From Thalassospira indica (lineage in GTDB: Bacteria; Pseudomonadota; Alphaproteobacteria; Rhodospirillales; Thalassospiraceae), in contig NZ_CP031555.1 of NCBI RefSeq assembly GCF_003403095.1, positions 3,054,501 through 3,118,500 of the forward strand: a stretch of 64,000 nucleotides of DNA, given 5' to 3'. The notes below the pieces were generated by a model, which did no database searches, was not told where the DNA came from, and saw nothing but the letters and a program-made list of their open reading frames with translations. Positions 56,387 through 64,000 of the stretch are shown piece after piece; position 1 is the stretch's first letter, and every line of letters starts with the position of its first letter. A program made the translations under genes and the position numbers.

Positions 56387-58810
56387 CTAGTAAATGCCAC
56401 CCGGCCCGGACACAGCGCCAGCGCTGTTATCCGAATTGCCCGATCCGCTATAACCACCATCAATCACATTGTCATTTGATGCCGGGATGGTGCCGGGTTT
56501 GAAGGCCTCCCAGATCACGTCCTGAGCACCCGGGCCAGCCGGAAGACCGGTACGCGATTCAACACGCACCATGCGAATGCCCGGCGGTGTACGGAACGGA
56601 ATGGCTTTGGTGCCTTCAAGCGCACCGCGCATGAATTCCTTCCAGATCGGGGCAGCAGCACTTGCGCCCTGCTCCTTGTCGCCAAGGGATCGGTTGTCAT
56701 CAAAGCCGACATAAACGCCAACGGCCAAATCCGGCGAGAAGCCGACAAACCATGCATCACGTGAATCATTGGTCGTGCCGGTTTTACCAGCCAACGGATA
56801 ACCAAGTTCGGCGATTGTCCGGCCAGTACCACGTGAAATAACGCCTTCCATGATGTGAACCATCTGGAACGCACTGGCCGGATCGGTCAGTTGTTCACGG
56901 GTATCAGGCAGATCAGGCGGCATCTGATTGCGGAATTCCACATCCTGACACAGGGTGCACTCGCGTTCGTCACGACGATAAATCACATTGCCGCGACGAT
57001 CCTGAATACGGTCGATCAGGGTCGGGGTGATTTTCTTGCCACCATTGACCAGTTCGGCATAAGCCGCGGTCAGTCGCATCACCGTCGTTTCAGCCGCGCC
57101 AAGCGACATCGACAGGACATCTGGCATTTCATCAACAATGCCAAACCGTTCGGCATAATCGACAACCGTGGGCATGCCGATGGTCTGGGCCAGACGCACC
57201 GTCATCAGGTTTCGCGATTTTTCGATACCAAGGCGCATGGTCGAAGGACCATAGAACTGGCCGCTATAGTTGCCCGGTTTCCATTTACCAAGCCCCGGCC
57301 CCTGATCAATCACAAACGGCGCATCAAGCACCAGTGTGGACGGGGTAAAGCCCTGGTCCAGGGCCGCCAGATAAATAAACGGCTTGAAGGCCGAACCCGG
57401 CTGACGGCGGGCCTGTGTCGCACGGTTGAATTTCGACAGATCATGCGAAAAACCGCCCGACATCGCCAGTACGCGACCGGTATGCGGATCCATCGCCACC
57501 AGACCACCGTTGACGTTCGGGATCTGGCGCAGGCCATAGGTATTGGGCGGAAGCGTCTCGCCATCAAGTTCGGCGAAATGTTTGACGTAAATGACATCGC
57601 CGGGTTTGAGGACATCTGACGGTCGGTTAACGACCGCACCCAATGTCTGGCCCTTTTGCCACGGGCGCGCCCATGTCAGGAAGCGCAGCGGAATGCGGCC
57701 CTGCTCACCATTCATCAGGCCCAGTTTTGCCTCGTTGGCATCGGTATCAAGAACAACCGCACGATCCCACGGGATATCGGCGGGCGTTTCAACTTCGCGC
57801 AGGGCCTGCTGCCAGTTGCCAGACAGATCAATGTTGGTGATCGGACCGCGCCAGCCATGGCGGCGGTCATATTCGACCAAACCGTCAAACAGCGCCTTGT
57901 CGGCGATATCCTGCAAACGCGGAACCACGGTCGAACGCACAGAAAGGCCACCGTCATACAGCATGCCTTCGCCGTAACGATCGACAAGCTGGCGACGGAC
58001 TTCTTCGGCAAAGAAATCAGCCTGATAGGTATCAACCGATTCACGGCTTTTGCCCTGAAGCGGAGCCGACCATGCCGCCTGTGCTTCGGCCTCGGTGATG
58101 TAATTTTCTTCCAGCATCCGGCCAATCACCCAGTTACGACGCGCCTTGGCTTCGTCATGGTTACGGACCGGGTGATAGTTCGAGGGTGCCTTTGGCAGGG
58201 CAGCAAGATAGGCGGCTTCCTCGATATTAAGTTCATCAAGAGACTTGTCGAAGTAACGCAAGGCTGCGGCGGCGACGCCATAGCTGCCACTGCCAAGGTA
58301 AATCTCGTTCAGATAAAGTTCGAGGATGTGTTCCTTGGAAAAGGCGCGCTCGATCCGGAAGGACAGAATGGCTTCCTTGATCTTGCGCTCATAGGAAACT
58401 TCGTTGGTCAAAAGGAAGTTCTTGGCGACCTGCTGGGTGATGGTAGATGCACCGACCGGGCGTTTGCCCGTACCCATATTGACAACGTTGGTCACAGCAG
58501 CACGCAAGACAGAGGCAAAATCGATCCCCGGGTGGGAGAAGAAGTTTTTGTCCTCGGCCGCGACAAAGGCATCAACCACCTTGGGCGGGATGGCCGAAAT
58601 CGGCACAAAAACACGCTTTTCACGCGCATATTCGGCAATCAACGCGCCGTCGGATGCATGAACACGTGTCATGACCTCGGGCTCGTAATTTTCAAGCTGG
58701 GTGTAATCGGGCAGTCCTTGGCCAAAGTGCCAGAAGATCGCCAGCATACCGGCGCCGCCCGCAACCGCCATCAAGAACAGAAAACCGAAAATACTAAGTA
58801 AAATTCGCAT
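56387..58810 (-). CDS. mrcA: Penicillin-binding protein 1A (bifunctional)
   Basis: 807 residues. A transmembrane anchor (~5-27) precedes the glycosyltransferase domain (EDKNFFSHPGIDF and GASTITQQVAKNFLLT) and the transpeptidase domain (active Ser in GSAFKPFIY, the SRN motif and AGKTGTTND). An OB-like PBP1A insert lies between. It polymerises and cross-links peptidoglycan. It follows the amidase on the same strand, an order often seen in alphaproteobacteria. Confidence 0.95.
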   Translation of the reverse strand: MRILLSIFGFLFLMAVAGGAGMLAIFWHFGQGLPDYTQLENYEPEVMTRVHASDGALIAEYAREKRVFVPISAIPPKVVDAFVAAEDKNFFSHPGIDFASVLRAAVTNVVNMGTGKRPVGASTITQQVAKNFLLTNEVSYERKIKEAILSFRIERAFSKEHILELYLNEIYLGSGSYGVAAAALRYFDKSLDELNIEEAAYLAALPKAPSNYHPVRNHDEAKARRNWVIGRMLEENYITEAEAQAAWSAPLQGKSRESVDTYQADFFAEEVRRQLVDRYGEGMLYDGGLSVRSTVVPRLQDIADKALFDGLVEYDRRHGWRGPITNIDLSGNWQQALREVETPADIPWDRAVVLDTDANEAKLGLMNGEQGRIPLRFLTWARPWQKGQTLGAVVNRPSDVLKPGDVIYVKHFAELDGETLPPNTYGLRQIPNVNGGLVAMDPHTGRVLAMSGGFSHDLSKFNRATQARRQPGSAFKPFIYLAALDQGFTPSTLVLDAPFVIDQGPGLGKWKPGNYSGQFYGPSTMRLGIEKSRNLMTVRLAQTIGMPTVVDYAERFGIVDEMPDVLSMSLGAAETTVMRLTAAYAELVNGGKKITPTLIDRIQDRRGNVIYRRDERECTLCQDVEFRNQMPPDLPDTREQLTDPASAFQMVHIMEGVISRGTGRTIAELGYPLAGKTGTTNDSRDAWFVGFSPDLAVGVYVGFDDNRSLGDKEQGASAAAPIWKEFMRGALEGTKAIPFRTPPGIRMVRVESRTGLPAGPGAQDVIWEAFKPGTIPASNDNVIDGGYSGSGNSDNSAGAVSGPGGIY

Positions 58811-59069
58811 GTAAGCAGGTCTTTTTCATTTTGTTGGCCTGATCCGGTAGGGGCGCATATTCATGCACTCTTACCGGAAATGCAATGTCCAGGCAGACAT
58901 TTCGCCTGTCTGTGCCGAAAAAACGGATGTATCCGCATTATAGCGGCAAAATAATGACAAGGTTGTGACAGCCGCCACGCCAGACAGCATTTGTTCGCGC
59001 AAACAACGCACCCAATAATTTCGCCACCCGTCTCGGCCCCAGCGAAATCATCGGCATCATGCCCGAGTA

Positions 59070-60353
59070 TTAGAATTTGTGTTTCTCGAAATAGATATCA
59101 ATTGCCCGCAAGACCGCATCGGCAATCTTTTTGCGATGAGCTGGGCTTTGCAACAACTTGGCGTCGGTCGCATTGGAGAGATATCCCATTTCAAACAGGG
59201 CCGAAGGAATATCCGGTGCCTTCAGAACCGCAAAACCGGCAAAGCGATGGGTGCGACGTTGCAGTTCGATGCTTTGGGCAAGCTGACTGACCATGTTGGC
59301 CGCAAGGGTCGCCGACAGGTTCATGGTTTCGCGTTGCGCAAGATCGATCAGAATGCTTTGCACCAGCGTGTTTTCATCGGAAAGATCAATACCGGCAATG
59401 ACGTCGGCCTTGTTTTCCTTGGATGCCAGTGCCGCGGCCTCTTTGTCCGATGCGTTTTCAGACAGGGTATAGACCGATGCCCCGCGATGCTTGGGATTAC
59501 CGATTGAATCTGCATGCAGGGATATGAACAAATCAGCCCCGGCCTTGCGTGCGATGTCCACACGTTGGCGCAGTTTCAGGAACACATCCTTGTCACGCGT
59601 CAACAAAACGCGATAGCGCCCCGATGCGGTCAGGGTTTCAGCCAACTGGCGTGCGGCGGCAAGGGTCAGGTCCTTTTCATAGACATTGCCAACCCCGATC
59701 GCGCCCGGGTCCACCCCGCCATGCCCGGCATCAATCGCGATCAGTGGCTTTTCTTCGCCACCGCGGCCCGATTGCACCGCGACATCGACACTTTGTTCGG
59801 TCGCACTGGTATCGTTACGACTGCGAGCAGAATAGGCTTCCATGCTCTGGCGCGATGCGGTCAGAAACCCATCGCGCTGTGTCGGTTTAAGATCAACCAC
59901 CAGACGATTGGGCTTCCCGCCACCGGGCGGTAACGAGAAAATCTTTGAAACCAACGATGGTTGGGCAACGTCAAGAACCACACGGAACGTGCCCGGTTTA
60001 AACAGGCCATACCGCAGACCGGAAATAAGCCCACCACCCGAAGTCACCTTGCCCGGCGGGGCGTTCCAGTCAATTTCCGGCATATCAATGATGATGCGGT
60101 ACGGATCGGGCAGCAGGAAATAGGTAAAGTCGACTTCCTGATCGAGATCGATCACAAAGCGCGTGTAGTCGGGATAAACCCCGAGCCGCGCACCAAGCAC
60201 CTTGGCCGTTTGGGCTGACGCACCTGATACGATGATCTGGGATGCACACAACAGCGCAAACACCACCATCATCGTTCTGGCAATTTTAACCAGCAACGAT
60301 CGCGATGGTGCTTTTTTAGGCGTGGAAAATGAAGTCGCGTGCTGTGAATACAT
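59070..60353 (-). CDS. amiC: N-acetylmuramoyl-L-alanine amidase with AMIN domain
   Basis: 427 residues. A signal segment around residues 22-48 (IARTMMVVFALLCASQIIVS) is followed by an AMIN domain (~50-155), which binds peptidoglycan and the division site. The Amidase_3 domain has the zinc residues in AIDAGHGGVDPG, NVYEKDLTL and SLHADS, and the catalytic Glu in FEMGYL. It splits septal peptidoglycan during cell separation. An ATG at residue 28 would shorten the N-terminus, but the longer start gives a better signal peptide. Confidence 0.92.
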   Translation of the reverse strand: MYSQHATSFSTPKKAPSRSLLVKIARTMMVVFALLCASQIIVSGASAQTAKVLGARLGVYPDYTRFVIDLDQEVDFTYFLLPDPYRIIIDMPEIDWNAPPGKVTSGGGLISGLRYGLFKPGTFRVVLDVAQPSLVSKIFSLPPGGGKPNRLVVDLKPTQRDGFLTASRQSMEAYSARSRNDTSATEQSVDVAVQSGRGGEEKPLIAIDAGHGGVDPGAIGVGNVYEKDLTLAAARQLAETLTASGRYRVLLTRDKDVFLKLRQRVDIARKAGADLFISLHADSIGNPKHRGASVYTLSENASDKEAAALASKENKADVIAGIDLSDENTLVQSILIDLAQRETMNLSATLAANMVSQLAQSIELQRRTHRFAGFAVLKAPDIPSALFEMGYLSNATDAKLLQSPAHRKKIADAVLRAIDIYFEKHKF

Positions 60354-61002
60354 CTGTCGTTTCAGCGCCTGTTACCCTGCAAGAGCATCTGTTAAGCGCT
60401 TATAGCAATGCGTTGGTTAACGGGCAATTGACCAACAACAGAACTTGCATGACAGACCTTTCAACTTTCCGCGATGGGCATGACCTGGGACAAAACTGTA
60501 AAAACAGTGTGTTTTCATATATTTGCTCGAACCAAATCATCCAAAGGAAAATCGCGCGGATTTCTGTGTGTTTTTACACGTTACTGTCAGAAAGTCGTCA
60601 CATCACGCAACAAAACTGTTTGTAGCATACGCATAAAAGGGATATGTTGCACCCGAGATTCCTATGCTTTGTGGTAAGCAACCAAAATGCCACCAGGCTG
60701 AGGACGCGACGAGTGCAGTTCTTACGGTCGGTGTCTCGGTGACGCGGCAATTCCCGCTCCCGATAGAGCCCTCCTTAAAAAGGCTGTCTTGGCGCGCTCG
60801 AAGACACGCAATCTAATTCTTTTTGTTTCAACACCAAAACCAGGTCCAACCGGAAGAGCAGCCGACACGCGATGACCCAGATACATACAGGACATATCGC
60901 GACCTTTATGGTTGGCGCCTCCGGACACGCCGGTTTGTTTGCATATCAGCGCAATTGCGCCCATAGCATTGAACTGGCGGGGCCTCCAGGAACAGGTTCC
61001 GA
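60354..61002. other. Long intergenic and leader region between the amidase gene and rne
   Basis: 649 bp with no supportable gene; the short open frames here have no recognisable features. It contains the divergent promoters and a presumed long 5' leader of rne, with several weak inverted repeats (for example around 60745-60790). Confidence 0.5.
60620..60648 (+). promoter_or_regulatory. Candidate rne promoter
   Basis: TTGTAG (60620-60625) and TATGTT (60643-60648) are separated by 17 bases. The predicted leader of ~350 bases would resemble the long autoregulatory leader known for E. coli rne, but the hexamers are only partial matches. Confidence 0.3.
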
Positions 61003-64000
61003 ATGGTCAAACGTATGCTTATCGATGCAACGCACGCGGAAGAAAGCCGCGTCGTTGTTATTCACGGAAATCGCCTAGAAGAATACGACGTCGAAACTTC
61101 GACAAAAAAGCAAATCAAGGGTAATATCTATCTCGCGAAAGTCACGCGAGTAGAACCGTCGCTTCAGGCGGCCTTTGTTGACTATGGCGGAAACCGTCAT
61201 GGTTTCCTTGCGTTCAGCGAAATCCATTCCGACTATTATCAAATTCCGGTTGCCGACCGTGAAGCTCTTGCCCAGCAGAGCAACACACAGGTCAAGGACG
61301 CCGAAATCGTCGAAGACAATATCGGCGATACCGAAGACAGCCCGAAAAAAGACAAGAAACCGTCGCGTTCCCGTTCGCGCCGCAAACCGCGCGCCCAGAG
61401 CAAGGACGAAGCATCCGACACGCCTGAGGCAGAAAACACTGACGCCGCCGCATCGGAAGATGCCGCTGCCCCGTCAGATGCCGCAACCGACAATGCCGGT
61501 TCTGGCGAGGAAGAAGAAGCCAAGCCGCGTCGCCGTCGCCCGCGCAATCGTCGCAAGAAAAGCGATGATGTCGAAGCATCTGGCACCGACGCAGAAGCAT
61601 CCACCGACGGCAACGACAACAACGGCTCGGACGGTGACGATACCCCGACTGGTGGCAATGCCGCCATGTCTGCGGAAATCGCCGAGCTTGAAGTTGATGT
61701 CGATGACGACGCCAAAGAAGTAACCGCGCTTGACGCGACCGCCGATGTTGAAGAAGACATTGAGGATATGGGTGGTGATGACGACGGTGACGAGTTCGTT
61801 GAGTCACACAGCCGTCAGCTTCAGAAACGCTACAAAATTCAGGAAGTGATCAAACGCCGCCAGATCATTCTAGTTCAGGTCGTTAAGGAAGAACGCGGCA
61901 ACAAGGGTGCGGCTCTTTCGACCTTCCTGTCGCTGGCCGGTCGTTATTGCGTTCTGATGCCAAACACCCCGCGTGGTGGCGGCATTTCGCGCAAGATCAC
62001 CAATGCCAAGGATCGCAAGCGCCTGAAATCCATTCTGGCCGAGCTTGAGATTCCGGACGGCATGGCGGTGATCGTTCGTACCGCTGGTTCAGAACGGACC
62101 AAAGCCGAAATCAAACGCGACTTCGATTATCTGATGCGCCTGTGGGATCGTATCCGCGAAACCACCCTTCAGAGCCAGGCCCCGTGCCTGATTTACGAGG
62201 AAGCCGACCTTATCAAGCGTTCCATCCGTGACCTTTATGCTCGTGATGTTGATGAAGTTCTGGTCGAAGGTGACGATGGTTACCGGGTTGCCAAAGACTT
62301 CATGAAGATGCTGATGCCGTCGCATGCCAAGCGTGTGCAGCCCTACAAGGATCAGGGCGTGCCGCTGTTCCACCGTTTCCAGGTGGAAAGCCAGCTTGAT
62401 GCGATGCTCAACCCGGTCGTGCAGCTTAAATCCGGTGGTTATCTGGTTATCAACCCGACCGAGGCACTGGTCGCGGTTGACGTTAACTCCGGCCGTTCGA
62501 CCCGTGAACGCAACATCGAAGAAACCGCTTACAAGACCAACCTTGAAGCGGCCGAAGAGCTCGCACGCCAACTGCGCCTGCGTGACCTTGCCGGTCTGAT
62601 CGTTGTCGACTTTATCGACATGGAAGACCACCGCAATCAGGCATCTGTCGAGCGCAAGCTTAAAGAAGCGATGCGCAACGACCGTGCGCGTCTTCAGATC
62701 GGCCGTATCAGCCCGTTTGGCCTGCTTGAAATGTCGCGTCAGCGCCTGCGCCCGTCGCTGGTCGAAAGCGCATTTGAAGTTTGCACCCATTGCCGTGGTG
62801 TCGGCCTTGTCCGTTCGATTGAAAGTGCAGCCCTTCACCTGCTGCGCGTGATCGAGGAAGAAGGCATGCGTCGCCGTTCCGGCGCGCTGACCGTTCATGT
62901 TGCCAGTGAAGTCGCGCTTTATATCCTCAACCGCAAACGTGACTCGCTTGGCGAGATCGAAAGCCGTTATGGCTTCAGCGTCATGATATTTGGCGATGAC
63001 AGCCTGATTTCACCGGATCACCGTATCGAGCGTACACGCGCGAAAAAAGGTGACGAGGTCGAAGAGGTTTCTGCGGTTCTCAATACCGACAGTGTGTCGC
63101 TGACCGCGATTGAAAACCCGGTTGATCTCGAAGAAGAAGACGACGAAATCGAACGCAACGAAGACGACGATCAGGGCGGCAAGCGCCGTCGTCGCCGTCG
63201 TCGCCGCCGTGGCCGCAATGATGACCGCGATGATCGCAACAATGATCAGCCGCAGGAAGCATCAGACGACAGCGATGGCGCATCTGATAATGCAGATGGC
63301 AACAATAATGATGACGATGATGACGAAAGCAATCGCAAGCGCCGCCGTCGTGGCAAACGTGGTGGTCGCCGTCGTTCGCGTCGTCAGGACTTTGATGGCA
63401 ACCGCACCCGTTCACCGGCTGATGATCCGGCCCTGACGGCTGCGCGTCGCAATCGTGATCACGAAGCACCGGACGGCACGGATGAAAACACCGTGATCGA
63501 CGCCGACAGCGAAGGTCAGGATGCCGACAGCTTTGATCAGGAAGGCGTTCGTGCCGGTCGTACCCGCAGCACCACTGCCCCGGCCCCGGCCCGTCCGCGT
63601 CGTGATCGCAATGACAATCGCCGCAACCGTCGTGATCGCAACAGCCGTTCTGATCGCAATGACGGTGATGAAGATCGTGGTGATGTGAAAAACATCCCGA
63701 TCCAGTCGGGCCCGGCCCCGGAAGCGAAGCCTGAAACCCAGGCGGAAGCGAAATCGGAAGCCGCAAGCGCACCGGCATCTGCCCCGGCAGAAGTCAGCGC
63801 ACCGGCACCGAAGAAAGAAACGCCAAAGGCAGAAGCTCCGGTCGAAAAAACGGCAGAAAAACCTGCCGAGAAGCCTGTAGAAAAACCGACCGAACCGAAA
63901 GCGGCTGAGCCTGCCAAGGCTGAGAAAGCTGAACCGGCGCCTGCACCGGCAAAAGACGAAAAACCGAAGCCGAAGAAACGCGGCTGGTGGAGCCTCGGTC
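61003..64000 (+). CDS. rne: Ribonuclease E (partial, runs off the window)
   Basis: At least 999 residues from the ATG at 61003 (MVKRMLIDATHAEESRVVVI). The S1 RNA-binding domain is split: it begins KGNIYLAKVTRVEPSLQAAF and resumes at IILVQVVKEERGNKGAALST, with ~180 residues of acidic and Arg-rich low-complexity sequence inserted (about residues 90-270). The catalytic DNase I-like domain carries both magnesium Asp in VDVNSGRSTRERN and VVDFIDMED, and the zinc-link CTHC is intact. The C-terminal part is disordered, with a run of nine Arg, then Ala/Pro/Lys/Glu-rich repeats, the usual degradosome scaffold. It makes the initial cuts in most mRNA decay and rRNA/tRNA processing. The stop lies beyond 64000. 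Confidence 0.95.
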   Translation, partial: MVKRMLIDATHAEESRVVVIHGNRLEEYDVETSTKKQIKGNIYLAKVTRVEPSLQAAFVDYGGNRHGFLAFSEIHSDYYQIPVADREALAQQSNTQVKDAEIVEDNIGDTEDSPKKDKKPSRSRSRRKPRAQSKDEASDTPEAENTDAAASEDAAAPSDAATDNAGSGEEEEAKPRRRRPRNRRKKSDDVEASGTDAEASTDGNDNNGSDGDDTPTGGNAAMSAEIAELEVDVDDDAKEVTALDATADVEEDIEDMGGDDDGDEFVESHSRQLQKRYKIQEVIKRRQIILVQVVKEERGNKGAALSTFLSLAGRYCVLMPNTPRGGGISRKITNAKDRKRLKSILAELEIPDGMAVIVRTAGSERTKAEIKRDFDYLMRLWDRIRETTLQSQAPCLIYEEADLIKRSIRDLYARDVDEVLVEGDDGYRVAKDFMKMLMPSHAKRVQPYKDQGVPLFHRFQVESQLDAMLNPVVQLKSGGYLVINPTEALVAVDVNSGRSTRERNIEETAYKTNLEAAEELARQLRLRDLAGLIVVDFIDMEDHRNQASVERKLKEAMRNDRARLQIGRISPFGLLEMSRQRLRPSLVESAFEVCTHCRGVGLVRSIESAALHLLRVIEEEGMRRRSGALTVHVASEVALYILNRKRDSLGEIESRYGFSVMIFGDDSLISPDHRIERTRAKKGDEVEEVSAVLNTDSVSLTAIENPVDLEEEDDEIERNEDDDQGGKRRRRRRRRRGRNDDRDDRNNDQPQEASDDSDGASDNADGNNNDDDDDESNRKRRRRGKRGGRRRSRRQDFDGNRTRSPADDPALTAARRNRDHEAPDGTDENTVIDADSEGQDADSFDQEGVRAGRTRSTTAPAPARPRRDRNDNRRNRRDRNSRSDRNDGDEDRGDVKNIPIQSGPAPEAKPETQAEAKSEAASAPASAPAEVSAPAPKKETPKAEAPVEKTAEKPAEKPVEKPTEPKAAEPAKAEKAEPAPAPAKDEKPKPKKRGWWSLG

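Noticed and set aside
61175..61723. Long plus-strand frame rich in Arg, Lys and Thr
   Set aside because: It is an out-of-frame reading of the low-complexity insert of rne, whose own frame shows all family motifs.
63080..63778. 232-codon minus-strand frame rich in Cys, His and Asp
   Set aside because: It is the antisense of the Arg/Asp-rich RNase E tail; the composition is a by-product of repetitive codons.

Overview
The window looks like part of the chromosome of a free-living marine-type alphaproteobacterium, most likely Rhodospirillales close to Thalassospira. This is inferred from gene content and the style of the proteins; no database search was possible. Features pointing that way are a complete Isc operon with hscB/hscA and two cysteine desulfurases, TRAP and branched-chain amino acid uptake systems, an AsmA-like giant next to glnE, and an RNase E with a large insert in its S1 domain. 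Most of the window is GC-rich, densely coded and ordinary core genome.

Layout. 1-9.4 kb: a c-di-GMP phosphodiesterase-like EAL gene, a divergent TetR/NmrA-like pair with tandem palindromic operators, a GntR regulator with a DctMQP TRAP transporter, an AraC regulator, a decayed old-yellow-enzyme fragment, a small hypothetical gene and a LysR regulator. 9.6-14.9 kb: a Liv-type ABC transporter operon (SBP, LivG, LivF, LivH, LivM) in which livF carries a one-base frameshift. 15-19 kb: two EamA transporters, a GNAT acetyltransferase and a PAS-GGDEF diguanylate cyclase. 19.0-19.8 kb: a hicAB toxin-antitoxin module with its own promoter and operators. 19.8-23.2 kb: an AT-rich accessory segment that ends in a tRNA-Met gene. 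It holds an unknown gene split at an A10 tract, three tRNA-3'-end/terminator-like scars, and a two-gene cassette (ComEC-like metallo-beta-lactamase hydrolase plus a four-helix membrane protein). This is the best candidate in the window for an undescribed system. 23.3-33.5 kb: mnmA, tenA, then the isc cluster read leftwards (cysE, iscR, nifS-like, iscS, iscU, iscA, hscB, hscA, fdx, iscX). 33.7-46.3 kb: an alpha/beta hydrolase, anmK, tyrS, a 1172-residue AsmA/DUF3971 protein, glnE, bcp, a degenerate HPt-receiver protein and a DUF455 ferritin-like protein. 46.4-54.4 kb: adhP, ogt, an Ada-AlkA fusion, a chemoreceptor, a deaminase, a small unknown gene and prfB with its programmed +1 frameshift. 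54.5-64 kb: phoD, PBP1A, an AMIN/amidase_3 cell wall amidase and, divergently, rne, which runs off the right end.

Three genes (livF, the 20.5 kb unknown gene and the MBL gene) are each broken by what looks like one missing base in a homopolymer (G4, A10, G5). The shared pattern suggests homopolymer sequencing errors as readily as true pseudogenes or slippage, and should be settled before any of them is called defective.
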